Under the pieces are notes generated by a model. That model was not told where the DNA came from, searched no databases, and saw only the letters and a list, made by a program, of their open reading frames with translations. This document shows positions 26,448 through 36,404 of a stretch of 40,719 bases of DNA, piece after piece; within the stretch, counting starts at the first letter, position 1; every line of letters begins with the position of its first letter. The position numbers and the translations under genes are program-made. The DNA lies in contig CALFUN010000030.1 in the NCBI GenBank assembly GCA_937929915.1, forward strand, positions 1-40,719, written 5' to 3'. The DNA is from an uncultured Caulobacterales bacterium (lineage in GTDB: Bacteria; Pseudomonadota; Alphaproteobacteria; Caulobacterales; Maricaulaceae).

Positions 26448-27086
26448 ATGACCACAAAACCAGCATTTGGTAAATTACAAGGGTATGGACAAGTCGCGCC
26501 ATCGCGTACTTATGCACGCGATAAGATTGCATCAACCCCGCAAGCTTACGCGCCGCCGCAACCATCAAATTATGCAGAAATCGTTGGAAATGCTTTTCAA
26601 GGTAATTACCATCCAGATAGCTATGATGGGTTTCCTTCTTTTGCCAAACCTGTAAAGGGACTACGATTTTTATCGGCTACCATCGATTTTACAATATTAA
26701 TTGTTGTGTCATTGTTATTCGCAGCAATCGTTGCGGTGTTTGATAAAACGCCAACTGGGTCTGGTATGCCTGATGCTTTGTTTTTAGGGCTTATCGTATT
26801 GTGGTTTGGCTATGGTATTGTTTTGGAAGCTTCGAGGTTTCAAGGTACCTTTGGTAAGGTGGTGACAGGTACTGTTGTCGTCAACGAAGATGGAAGCCGT
26901 CCTTCATTAGGTAAAGTAATTTGGCGTAATGTTGCAAAGTTTATTTCTGCGTGTGTCCCGTTTTATTTATCCTACACGATGGTGTTTTTCACTAAAAATA
27001 ATCAATCTTTGCATGATTATATGAGCAAATCCTATGTTTATAAAAGATCCGATTTATCGAAAATCGGCGAGAGTGTTTTTGACTAA
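26448..27086 (+). CDS. RDD-family membrane protein
   Basis: 212 residues. The soluble N-terminal part (about 1-65) is rich in Pro, Tyr and Ala. The RDD domain follows, with KGLRFLSATIDFTILIVVSLLF at about 65-86 carrying the Arg and Asp that name the family. A second helix pair (ALFLGLIVLWFGYGIVLEAS) and a third segment (FISACVPFYLSYTMVFF) complete it. The function of RDD proteins is generally unknown; some affect ion transport. GGAGAGAG precedes the ATG. AT-rich relative to its neighbours. An exact TTAA-N7-TTAA motif lies 65 bases upstream. Confidence 0.85.
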   Translation: MTTKPAFGKLQGYGQVAPSRTYARDKIASTPQAYAPPQPSNYAEIVGNAFQGNYHPDSYDGFPSFAKPVKGLRFLSATIDFTILIVVSLLFAAIVAVFDKTPTGSGMPDALFLGLIVLWFGYGIVLEASRFQGTFGKVVTGTVVVNEDGSRPSLGKVIWRNVAKFISACVPFYLSYTMVFFTKNNQSLHDYMSKSYVYKRSDLSKIGESVFD

Positions 27087-27135
27087 TATCAAGCTTGAAT
27101 CTTGCGTTAGTTGATGACTCTGATAACAGGGGCGT

Positions 27136-28290
27136 ATGACGACCCCTGTGCCGCACGCTCTACCTAACCGTCTTGATTCTATCCAAGCTTTGCGCAGCGT
27201 TGCGGCTATGCTTGTGCTGTTTTTCCACATTGCAGAGTTTCAACGACAGTTTTTGACGGTGGGTAGCGCGGAATATGAGCTGACGCGCGGATTCTGGGAC
27301 CGCGGCGGTAATGGGGTTGATCTGTTCTTTGTAATTTCGGGTTTTATCATGGTTTATGTAAGCCGTGATTATATGCCGAGTGTTGCGGCGATGCGGCGAT
27401 TTTTATGGTCACGTATAACCCGCATCTATCCGCTTTGGTGGGTATGTGCTGGGATTATGATGGCGTATTTTTGGATAAGTTACGGTATTCCCGCCGCGCC
27501 AGATCGCGTATCTGGCCCAAGTGAAGCATGGGCCTATGTGCTTAAATCCTTCATACTTTTCCCGCAAGCCTCTCCGCCTATACTTGGTGTTGGTTGGACA
27601 CTGATTCATGAGATGTTTTTCTATCTTATTTTTGCAGCGAGCTTACTTATTGCGCGGCGCTGGCTTGTGTGGGTGTTGCTAATATGGGCAGCGTTGACAC
27701 TGATAGCGCCGCTGATTTGGGGGAGTATAGACAGCCATGGTGTGATTTATAAGGTCGTTGCGAACCCAATGAGCCTTGAATTCATAGCGGGCGCATTGAC
27801 GGCGATGTTGTTTTTAAAGTGCCGCGCAAAGATGATAAGGGCTAGCCTATGTTGGGGGCTTATTATAGCCGCGATCGCCTATGTATTTATTATCATGCAA
27901 ACGGGGTTTGAAGTGAAGGCCGCTGGGCCATATATGAGCCGCACACTGATTTACATTATCCCGGCTAGCTTACTGGTTTTTGCCTTACCGCATCTTGAAG
28001 TTACAGGACGATTGAGCGTTTCAAAAATTTGGCGCGTCTTAGGCGATTGGTCATATTCACTTTATCTGACACATTTTATTGTATTGGTGACTATGCGGCG
28101 AGTTTTGCGTATCACCGAATCTTATTTACCTGACCCATTAGGAGATTTGATTATTACGGATAGGGCGGGTGTTTTAAATAACCTTATATTTGCAGCTATC
28201 GCTATATGTCTCTGTCTTGTGACAGCTTGGGTGTTTTACGCCTTTATAGAACGCCCAAGCTTGGCATATGTCAGGCGTTTCAGGCGCTAA
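27136..28290 (+). CDS. Acyltransferase-3-family membrane protein (OafA/YrhL type)
   Basis: 384 residues with about ten hydrophobic helices. The N-terminal signature is RLDSIQALRSVAAMLVLFFH, with the proposed catalytic H31 and R20, followed by GGNGVDLFFVISGFIM. Family members acylate exopolysaccharide, O-antigen or other periplasmic sugars using cytoplasmic acyl donors. A characteristic Arg-rich end (YVRRFRR) is cytoplasmic. The start ATG at 27136 has GGGG upstream. It is 49 bases after the RDD gene. The substrate cannot be told. Confidence 0.87.
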   Translation: MTTPVPHALPNRLDSIQALRSVAAMLVLFFHIAEFQRQFLTVGSAEYELTRGFWDRGGNGVDLFFVISGFIMVYVSRDYMPSVAAMRRFLWSRITRIYPLWWVCAGIMMAYFWISYGIPAAPDRVSGPSEAWAYVLKSFILFPQASPPILGVGWTLIHEMFFYLIFAASLLIARRWLVWVLLIWAALTLIAPLIWGSIDSHGVIYKVVANPMSLEFIAGALTAMLFLKCRAKMIRASLCWGLIIAAIAYVFIIMQTGFEVKAAGPYMSRTLIYIIPASLLVFALPHLEVTGRLSVSKIWRVLGDWSYSLYLTHFIVLVTMRRVLRITESYLPDPLGDLIITDRAGVLNNLIFAAIAICLCLVTAWVFYAFIERPSLAYVRRFRR

Positions 28291-28419
28291 GAGAGAACGA
28301 CAAGTTTTATTTTATTTAGACGTTATGAGTCTTAAAAAATACGTGCTTAAAACAACAATGACTAAATATTTTTAAACGATTGACCCTTGCGGCTACGCTC
28401 CAGAATGCGCATAAGACAG

Positions 28420-28510
28420 CTACCGAGGAGCGTCTTTTCCAGAGTAATCTGAAAATAGGCTGAGAAGTATCCTTTGAACTTGATCGGGGTCATGCCCGCG
28501 TAAAGGACGG
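28420..28510 (+). promoter_or_regulatory. TPP (thiamine pyrophosphate) riboswitch
   Basis: The THI-element is recognisable throughout. AGGAGC (28426-28431) precedes a P3 hairpin in which TTTT-C-CAGA pairs with TCTG-AAAA across GTAA (28435-28454). The signature GGCTGAGA is at 28458-28465. P4 is TCCTTT (28470-28475) with AAAGGA (28502-28507). GAACTTGATC is at 28476-28485. P5 is CGGG (28485-28488) with CCCG (28495-28498), followed by GCG. The P4 3' strand AAAGGA is also the ribosome-binding site of the ORF starting at 28514, which implies translational control: TPP binding would hide it. Confidence 0.93.
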
Positions 28511-28513
28511 ATA

Positions 28514-30073
28514 ATGATTTTGAAGGCTTGTATCACGGCGGTAATTTTAGCGGGTTCAGTGAACACGGCTTTGGCGCATGGCAACCCGCATGAGATGCCT
28601 CCTCCTTGTCATCTACAAACATATCTTGGCAAAAATTACACAGTTTGCCGCTTTGATCCGTCTGCTGCTGACATCAGATTGTTTTTGAAAGATGATAAAG
28701 GCGCAGTTTTTGGCAGTTTTGATGCTGTGAATGCGCAACTGGCTAAGACAGGTGAGCAGTTAAGCTTCGCTATGAATGCAGGCATGTATCACAAAGACCG
28801 CGCGCCTGTTGGGCTTTATATTGAAGCTGCGCAAGAACAGCAGACAATCAACACAAATGCAGGGCCAGGTAATTTTCACCTTTTGCCCAATGGTGTTTTT
28901 TGGCTCTCTCAATTTGAGCAAGGCGATGTAACCTATAAAGGCGCGAGTGTGGCCTCGGCGAAAAGCTATATTGAGCGCGCGCAACATGTGATGGCCGCAA
29001 CGCAATCGGGCCCGATGTTAGTGATTGATGGCAAGTTACATCCGAAATTCAAGCAAAATTCGACATCACTGAAAATTCGCAATGGCGTAGGAGAAAAAGA
29101 TAATCAACTTGTCTTTGTGAAATCAGAAATGCCTGTCAATTTTCATGAATTTGCGAGTTTTTATAAAGACCATATCAAGAGTGAAAATGCGCTTTATCTT
29201 GATGGTGTGGTTTCGCGGCTTTATGCGGCTCATTTAGGCCGGAATGATTTTGGTGCTAAGATGGGGCCGATTGTGGGCGTTGTAGAAAAAAAGACGCCAC
29301 CCGCACCTCATAGTGAGGCGCGCTATATCGCCAATGAAGGCGTATTGATTTCCCAAGGCAAGACAAAGATTATGTTTGACCCGTTGCCGCTCTCTGGCTT
29401 TGGGACATATCCTGAGGTGCCAGAGACGACCAAGGCGCAAATTATGGCAGGCAAGGGCGCTTATGCGGGCATTGATGCGGTGTTTATCAGCCACGCGCAT
29501 AGAGATCATTTTTCGGCTGAAAATATGATTACCTATATGCAGGCACATAGCGCTGTGAAACTCATCGCTCCGCAACAGGCGTTAAGCGCAATGCAAGATC
29601 ATGAGCGCTGGGATGCGGCGCTGGCGCATCGTATTACGGCGATTGATATTGAAGCTGGCGATGCGCCGCAAATAATTGAGTTTGAGACTATAAAGACTAT
29701 AAAAGCGACAGCTGTGCGTATCCCGCATGCAGGATGGCCTGCGCCAGAACGCGCTGCGGTGCAAAACCTTGTTTTTCGAGTGACTTTGGATGGACATGCC
29801 ACCGTGATGCATATGGGCGATGCGGATCCCAACCCCATCCATTTTAAACCTCATAGCGCGCATTGGCAGGCGGCCCGCACGGATACAGCGTTCCCGCCTT
29901 ATTGGTTCTTCTTATCTGAAAACGGGCAAGCCATTTTATCCAATGATATTAACGCCGATAAAGCTATTGGCGTGCATGTGCCGATAGAGGTGCCTCAAGA
30001 TCTAAAAGATAGCGGTGCTGATTATTTTTCAATCTTTGAAGACACACGCAATATAGGCGATGTCAAAGAATGA
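28514..30073 (+). CDS. Secreted DUF2233 (phosphodiester glycosidase-like) / metallo-beta-lactamase-fold fusion
   Basis: 519 residues, exported (signal peptide to about NTALA, residue 21). Domain 1, about 35-258, is of the DUF2233/NAGPA type: FAMNAGMY (85-92), PNGVFWLS, ATQSGPMLVIDGKLHP (162-177), RNGVG and LYLDGVVSRLY. Domain 2, about 268-510, is a UlaG-like MBL-fold: SHAHRDH (326-332), IPHAGW (H405), HMGDADPN (D436) and GVHVP (H488) supply metal ligands. A short proline-containing linker joins them. The ribosome-binding site is the TPP riboswitch's P4 strand. It overlaps the next gene by ATGA. The joint function is not known; hydrolysis of a phosphodiester and then a second ester or lactone bond is a possibility. 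Confidence 0.82.
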   Translation: MILKACITAVILAGSVNTALAHGNPHEMPPPCHLQTYLGKNYTVCRFDPSAADIRLFLKDDKGAVFGSFDAVNAQLAKTGEQLSFAMNAGMYHKDRAPVGLYIEAAQEQQTINTNAGPGNFHLLPNGVFWLSQFEQGDVTYKGASVASAKSYIERAQHVMAATQSGPMLVIDGKLHPKFKQNSTSLKIRNGVGEKDNQLVFVKSEMPVNFHEFASFYKDHIKSENALYLDGVVSRLYAAHLGRNDFGAKMGPIVGVVEKKTPPAPHSEARYIANEGVLISQGKTKIMFDPLPLSGFGTYPEVPETTKAQIMAGKGAYAGIDAVFISHAHRDHFSAENMITYMQAHSAVKLIAPQQALSAMQDHERWDAALAHRITAIDIEAGDAPQIIEFETIKTIKATAVRIPHAGWPAPERAAVQNLVFRVTLDGHATVMHMGDADPNPIHFKPHSAHWQAARTDTAFPPYWFFLSENGQAILSNDINADKAIGVHVPIEVPQDLKDSGADYFSIFEDTRNIGDVKE

Positions 30074-30690
30074 GCTTTGCATCTTCTATATCAAAGTCTG
30101 GCATGTTTAAATTGGCCATGTTTAAATTCGCCATGTCTAAATTCAGCGTATCTGCGCTATTTTGCTGTGTTGCCGCGTTATTATCGGGGTGTGCCTCATC
30201 GGCTTCGCCTAATGCGCCGCCATATCACCCTATCTCGAACGCGGTTAGCGCCCCGCTAGATGTCTTTCTTGTGCGCCATGCTGAAAAGATAACGGGCACA
30301 GCTGACCCAGCTTTAACGGCGGCTGGACAAGCGCGCGCACAGCGGCTGGCCTCTATGTTAAAAGATGCGGGCATTGCTCATATTCATAGTAGTGATTACA
30401 AACGTACGCGCGATACAGCAGCACCGCTTGCGAAGATGCTTGGCTTAGAGGTGCGTATTTATGACGCAAGACAACTGACTGAATTTGCGGCTAGGCTACA
30501 AGAGCAAGGCGGGCGGCACCTTGTTGTGGGCCATAGTAATACTACACCGCAACTGACTGAATTACTGGGCGGTGATGGCGGGACGCCTATCGCAGAGGCC
30601 ACAGAATATGACCGGCTTTATGTTGTTACACGCGGCACAGATGGCCGTGCGGCAACACTGCTTTTACGGTTCGGAGAGGGCGGGATATGA
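30070..30690 (+). CDS. Histidine-phosphatase-family lipoprotein
   Basis: 206 residues. The N-terminus is unusual: three MFK/MSK-type repeats from a 15-base tandem repeat precede a signal helix with lipobox LSGC (C41). The phosphatase domain has the phospho-acceptor histidine in LVRHAEK (H70), the arginine cluster KRTRDTA (R112, R114) and the second catalytic histidine in VVGHSNTTP (H155), as in SixA/short phosphoglycerate-mutase-like enzymes. It would act on the periplasmic side. The start overlaps the upstream stop (ATGA at 30070) and its stop overlaps the next start, so it belongs to the riboswitch operon. In-frame ATGs at 30103, 30118 and 30133 are alternative starts. A role in dephosphorylating thiamine phosphates is conceivable only from context. 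Confidence 0.85.
   Translation: MSFASSISKSGMFKLAMFKFAMSKFSVSALFCCVAALLSGCASSASPNAPPYHPISNAVSAPLDVFLVRHAEKITGTADPALTAAGQARAQRLASMLKDAGIAHIHSSDYKRTRDTAAPLAKMLGLEVRIYDARQLTEFAARLQEQGGRHLVVGHSNTTPQLTELLGGDGGTPIAEATEYDRLYVVTRGTDGRAATLLLRFGEGGI
30103..30147 (+). repeat. Three tandem 15-base repeats in the phosphatase signal peptide
   Basis: The unit atgtttaaattggcc occurs at 30103-30117 and, with few changes, at 30118-30132 and 30133-30147. Each unit begins with ATG in frame and encodes M-F/S-K-L/F-A/S. The number of copies changes the length of the signal peptide n-region. Confidence 0.85.
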
Positions 30691-31160
30691 TAAAAAATCC
30701 ATTTGGGTCTAAAGTAAATCTACTTAAAACTGATGCGGCAAAATCTATTGAGCCAAGCCTCATGCTTGAACCTATGACAAATCATAGGCTTGATGAGTTG
30801 GTGCGCCAGATTAGCCCCGATGTGACAGGCGAGATTGGTTATTGGCAGCTGAATGTCGATGGCCGCGATGTTTTGGTCATTACAGATGAAGCCCATAACC
30901 GTATGCGCGTTATATGCCCGATTGCCTATCAAGATGATATTGATGAGGCGGAGCTTATACGCTGCCTTGAAGCCAATTTTAATAGCGCATTAGATGCGAA
31001 ATATGCACTACGTAATCAGGCTCTCTGGTCTGTCTTTACCCATCCGCTCGCCCAGCTGACCGATGAGCAATTCATGGATTGCGCCGCACAAGTCGTCAAC
31101 CTCGCTAATAATTTCGGCAGCAGCTATGCTAGCAGTAACCTGACCTTTGGCGGGAAGTAG
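30687..31160 (+). CDS. YbjN-like protein in the TPP-controlled operon
   Basis: 157 residues, no signal peptide. From about residue 55, HNRMRVICPIAYQDDID, ALDAKYALRNQALWSVFTHPL, and the end GSSYASSNLTFGGK repeat the pattern of the lipoprotein at 14421-15005. Both resemble YbjN/CesT-fold proteins. It starts with an ATGA overlap on the phosphatase gene and precedes thiC by 147 bases. A chaperone-like or regulatory role is suggested by the fold but not supported by anything else. The tail ends right after the conserved FGG motif. Confidence 0.65.
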   Translation: MIKNPFGSKVNLLKTDAAKSIEPSLMLEPMTNHRLDELVRQISPDVTGEIGYWQLNVDGRDVLVITDEAHNRMRVICPIAYQDDIDEAELIRCLEANFNSALDAKYALRNQALWSVFTHPLAQLTDEQFMDCAAQVVNLANNFGSSYASSNLTFGGK

Positions 31161-31286
31161 CTATGGTTGACGGATATAAACACCATATTACCGAAGTTGC
31201 AGTGTTACATTTCAACTACGATTTCTTAATGCTATAATTCCCGAATTTGACCTTGAAATGCCTGATGTCGTTGAACCCGAATATAA

Positions 31287-33203
<1,917 letters not shown>

Positions 33204-33398
33204 GGATGTGTTTTAACATTGCCATGACCGCTATCCTACCTTAGCGCATGGGAGGCTCTAGGGGCCCAAATCTCAAACACTTTATCGTGCATGACAACAT
33301 GTGCAGCTTTATACTGTTCATGCTGATAAGGGCAGGGTGGTATTATTTAGAGGAGCGTATGCCTCGGTATTGTGCTTTAATGTATTTGTCCATCCATC

Positions 33399-33689
33399 TC
33401 ACATCCCATCATCAACGCCTCTTGCCTTTAACTTATCTCGCGTTTTAGCCGTGATGCATAATATAGTTGCAGCCAGCATGAAGGTAATGGCATTGGCAAT
33501 TACAAGTGGGATGTCGCCTGAAAATAGACCATAAATCAGCCAGAACATCACTCCGAGGGTGAACATAGAATACATCGTCAATGATATGCCAGTGACGCGC
33601 TGTGTGCGGATAATAAGCCAAGCTTGAGGGGCAAAGCTGGCCGTTGTAAGGCCTGCGGCGATATAGCCGAGCATATCAATGAAGGTCAC
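33399..33689 (-). CDS. SemiSWEET-type sugar transporter
   Basis: About 96 residues with three hydrophobic helices, a half-size SWEET. The signature is GLTTASFAPQAWLIIRTQRVTGIS with the PQ-loop turn, then MFTLGVMFWLIYGL and IPLVIANAITFMLAATIL. Members form dimers and carry sucrose or glucose. The start is uncertain. A GTG at 33689 has GGAG six bases upstream; a TTG at 33701 and an ATG at 33674 are alternatives. A mildly basic tail ends the protein. It is divergent from the cold-shock gene. Confidence 0.85.
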   Translation of the reverse strand: MTFIDMLGYIAAGLTTASFAPQAWLIIRTQRVTGISLTMYSMFTLGVMFWLIYGLFSGDIPLVIANAITFMLAATILCITAKTRDKLKARGVDDGM

Positions 33690-33789
33690 GATTGTCTCCA
33701 ATTTATTCGTTTTTGACTATATAGCGCAAATTGTCATGGCTTCTACCCCGCCAATTCCTCTCTTGCATTTACATTTTGTAAGGTTTACT

Positions 33790-33918
33790 ATGCGCGCAAT
33801 CGAAGAGGCCAGATTATCCGGCTATATTGCGGCGTGCCGACCTAACGTCTTCATGAGTACAGACTTCTCCTTCCTCGACTACCTAATGGGTTTCGCTATT
33901 GGAGCCTACATGACGTGA
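33790..33918 (+). CDS. Candidate small ORF upstream of the cold-shock gene
   Basis: 42 codons, starting at the ATG at 33790 with TAAGG seven bases upstream and ending at a TGA 12 bases before the cspA-type start. The product has a basic/acidic first half and a hydrophobic C-terminus (FSFLDYLMGFAIGAYM). I do not recognise it. The ORF may instead be part of a long 5' untranslated leader, which is common for cold-shock genes. Confidence 0.35.
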   Translation: MRAIEEARLSGYIAACRPNVFMSTDFSFLDYLMGFAIGAYMT

Positions 33919-33930
33919 AAGGAAAATTCT

Positions 33931-34152
33931 ATGTCAGACGAAATGAAGGCCGGTACGGTCAAATTCTTTAACACAACAAAAGGCTTCGGCTTTATTCAAC
34001 CAGAAGATGGTTCAGGTGATGTATTTGTTCACATCACAGCGCTACAGCGCGGCGGCCTTGCGGGTTTGAACGAAGGTGACAAAGTCAATTTTGACACAGC
34101 CGTAAATGAGCGTACAGGCAAAACAGCCGTTGAGAATATCTCAATCGCGTAA
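33931..34152 (+). CDS. CspA-type cold-shock protein
   Basis: 73 residues, a single cold-shock domain. RNP1-like [11 protein letters not shown] (about 16-26) and RNP2-like DVFVHITAL (about 30-38) carry the aromatic residues that bind single-stranded RNA or DNA. AAAGGA sits seven bases before the ATG. The leader upstream is long (about 230 bases to the divergent SemiSWEET gene) and could hold temperature-responsive structure. A strong terminator follows 24 bases after the stop. Confidence 0.95.
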   Translation: MSDEMKAGTVKFFNTTKGFGFIQPEDGSGDVFVHITALQRGGLAGLNEGDKVNFDTAVNERTGKTAVENISIA

Positions 34153-34175
34153 GCAAATAACGACTTATTCTTTAG

Positions 34176-34202
34176 AAAAGCGCCTTTTGCGGCGCTTTTT
34201 TT
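34176..34202 (+). terminator. Intrinsic terminator after the cold-shock gene
   Basis: AAAAGCGCC (34176-34184) and GGCGCTTTT (34191-34199) form a perfect nine-base-pair stem with a six-base loop. The T-run continues to 34202. Confidence 0.93.
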
Positions 34203-34258
34203 ATGCTCGAATTTCCTTTTATATTTGAGTGTTCTTTTTATATTTGAGTTTTTAGTGT

Positions 34259-34873
34259 TTAAGTAAGCGCATCCCATACAGCCGATAGGGCGATGAAATC
34301 TGCGCTTTCATCAGGGTCGCGGTCATTATTTAAATCGGCAGGACTATTGCGCGTAATGGTAATGCCGATTGGGGTCAGACTGCGCGCATCAAGCACAGGC
34401 CCGCCGCTCATGCCTGTGACAACAGGCTCGTCAGGTTCAAAGATGTGGCAAATCCAGCTCCCTGCGCCGCGTTCATAATATACACGGCCTGTGCGCTGCT
34501 CCATCGTACGGCAGCCCGCGGGATAGCCGCAAATAATCACATCTTGGCCAATCATTGGCACAGGCGGGCGGGTCTTGGGCGGTGTACATCCGACAAGGGC
34601 TGCGTCTAGCCTGCTAGGCCAGCTTATGGCTTTACCACGGGCAAAATCTGGCAAATGGTCTTGGGCTTCCGTGACACAATGACCTGCACTGATCCATCCG
34701 TCCCAATGGGCAAACCAAGAGGTAAAGCACTGAAACCCTGAATGATTGTGGAAATAACGCCGAATATCCGTAGAGCCTAGATCGGGTATTGGCGGGTTTA
34801 TCGGAGCGGAAGAGGGTATCGCCTTTATAGGCTGCGATGGCGGATTACGGCGAAATAAATTGAAAAATGACAT
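34259..34873 (-). CDS. Trypsin-like serine protease (S1 family)
   Basis: 204 residues from the ATG at 34873-34871; a TTG at 34909 would add 12. Neither start has a good ribosome-binding site. The catalytic triad is visible: H65 in ISAGHC, D90 in SRLDAALV and S156 in GMSGGPV. C49 and C66 match the disulfide next to the catalytic histidine, and C115, C121 and C142 may pair too. An N-terminal proline-rich stretch precedes the domain, and no clear signal peptide is seen. The protein is short but complete. It is divergent from the thioredoxin-like gene. Confidence 0.8.
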   Translation of the reverse strand: MSFFNLFRRNPPSQPIKAIPSSAPINPPIPDLGSTDIRRYFHNHSGFQCFTSWFAHWDGWISAGHCVTEAQDHLPDFARGKAISWPSRLDAALVGCTPPKTRPPVPMIGQDVIICGYPAGCRTMEQRTGRVYYERGAGSWICHIFEPDEPVVTGMSGGPVLDARSLTPIGITITRNSPADLNNDRDPDESADFIALSAVWDALT

Positions 34874-34932
34874 AGTGGCAATAGTGCAGCCAATAGTCTG
34901 TTCACGCAAGGAAAACTCGGTTATAAGGCACC

Positions 34933-35472
34933 ATGAAACGCTTATTTATAATCCTCTCTATATCCACTCTCACAGCCTGCGCAACGGGCCAAAACTCGGG
35001 AAATCCTGCGGTGAAGACGGCGCATGCACAACCAAGCCTTGCCCACCCTGATGCAACACCATTTGTCGCTGCGGCTGACGCAAAATCTGATGTAGCAGCG
35101 GCATTGAGCAAGGCCAAAGCGGACGGTAAATTTGGTCTTGTCGTGATGGGCGCAAATTGGTGCCATGATAGCCGCGCATTGGCAGGGTATTTTGAAACAG
35201 ATCGGTTCCGCAGATTGCTCGCTGATAATTATTCTTTGGTCTATGTTGATGTGGGTATGAAAGATAAAAATCTTGATGTCGCAAAAAACTTTGGCTTGGT
35301 GGGTATTGAAGGCACGCCCACTGTGATTGTCACCGCTCCGTCTGGCAAAGTCTTAAATCTTGAAGATGCGCCGACATGGCGTAATGCCGCGAGCCGTTCT
35401 GGAGAAGAAATTTACGCTTATTTCGCGCAATATACAGGTGAAGCCAAGGCCGAGGGTAAGGGCGTGCCATAA
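34933..35472 (+). CDS. Thioredoxin-like lipoprotein with a CxxS active site
   Basis: 179 residues. The lipobox is LTAC (C16). An Ala-rich linker precedes a thioredoxin fold (about 50-165) with VMGANWCHDS. The active site is therefore C77-H-D-S80, a single cysteine, as in some isomerase or glutathione-linked variants. GIEGTPTVIV supplies the cis-proline loop. It would act in the periplasm. Its TAA overlaps the ATG of the nitrilase gene. A disulfide-reductase role is unlikely without the second cysteine; the exact role is unknown. Confidence 0.78.
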   Translation: MKRLFIILSISTLTACATGQNSGNPAVKTAHAQPSLAHPDATPFVAAADAKSDVAAALSKAKADGKFGLVVMGANWCHDSRALAGYFETDRFRRLLADNYSLVYVDVGMKDKNLDVAKNFGLVGIEGTPTVIVTAPSGKVLNLEDAPTWRNAASRSGEEIYAYFAQYTGEAKAEGKGVP

Positions 35473-36392
35473 TGCGAAAACTCCGTATATGCGCTGTGCA
35501 ATCAGGCAGTGTTTTATTTGATACAGCTGCGACAATGGAGAAATTTGAAGCTTTATTAGGTAAGGCGGCAAAAGATGCCCCTGACCTTGTTGTCTTCCCT
35601 GAAGCTTTCATTGGCGGTTATCCTAAAGGACACCATTTTGGCGCGCCGATTGGCTCGCGTTCAGATGATGGGCGGGCTTGGTTTGAACGTTATTACAAAA
35701 GTGCCATCACCGTTCCTGGGCCTGAAACGGCGCGTATCGCTAAACTTGCCAAGCACTATAAAACTGACATTGTTGTAGGGGTAATAGAGCGCGGCGGAGC
35801 AACCCTTTACTGTTCAGCTTTGTGCTTTTCCAAATCGGGCGAGTTGTTGGGGAAACGCCGTAAGCTGATGCCAACAGCGGCAGAGCGCTTAATTTGGGGC
35901 TTTGGTGATGGTTCAACGCTCGATGTTTTTGATGCGCCATCTGGCAAGATTAGCACGATTATCTGCTGGGAGAATTTCATGCCCGCCCTGCGTCTTTCGC
36001 AATATGGACAGGGCGTAGAGCTGTATTGCGCGCCCACCGTAGATGACCGCGAGAGTTGGAGCGCGCTTATGCGCACGATTGCACTTGAGGGACGCTGTTT
36101 TGTGATCTCTGCCAGTCAATATCTAACCCGCGCTGATTGTCCTGATGATTACCACCCTGTGCAGGGCGATGACCCTGATACGGTTTTGATAAATGGCGGA
36201 TCTGTGATTATTTCGCCGCTTGGCAATGTTTTAGCGGGGCCAGTCTTTGGGCAAGAGGCTATTATTGCCGCACAAGTTGATCTGGATGAAATTACGCGCG
36301 GAAAATATGATTTTGATGTTACAGGGCATTATGGACGACCTGATGTGTTTGAATTGCACATAAACCGCGATATTCAGAAAACTGTGCGATAA
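35472..36392 (+). CDS. Nitrilase-family carbon-nitrogen hydrolase
   Basis: 306 residues. The catalytic E-K-C set is in place: E44 in FPEAFIGGYP, K131 in KRRKLMPTAAE and C165 in IICWENFMP. The pattern of FPEAFIGGYPKG and the RRKLMPT loop resembles true nitrilases and cyanide hydratases more than amidases. The substrate is not known. Translation is coupled to the upstream thioredoxin-like gene through a one-base overlap. Convergent with dinB, 12 bases apart. Confidence 0.88.
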   Translation: MRKLRICAVQSGSVLFDTAATMEKFEALLGKAAKDAPDLVVFPEAFIGGYPKGHHFGAPIGSRSDDGRAWFERYYKSAITVPGPETARIAKLAKHYKTDIVVGVIERGGATLYCSALCFSKSGELLGKRRKLMPTAAERLIWGFGDGSTLDVFDAPSGKISTIICWENFMPALRLSQYGQGVELYCAPTVDDRESWSALMRTIALEGRCFVISASQYLTRADCPDDYHPVQGDDPDTVLINGGSVIISPLGNVLAGPVFGQEAIIAAQVDLDEITRGKYDFDVTGHYGRPDVFELHINRDIQKTVR

Positions 36393-36404
36393 TTCTATTT
36401 TCGC

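Noticed and set aside
33248..33534. Two overlapping plus-strand ORFs (66 and 77 codons) between thiC and the SemiSWEET gene
   Set aside because: They overlap each other and run antisense into the SemiSWEET gene, with no good ribosome-binding site or recognisable product.
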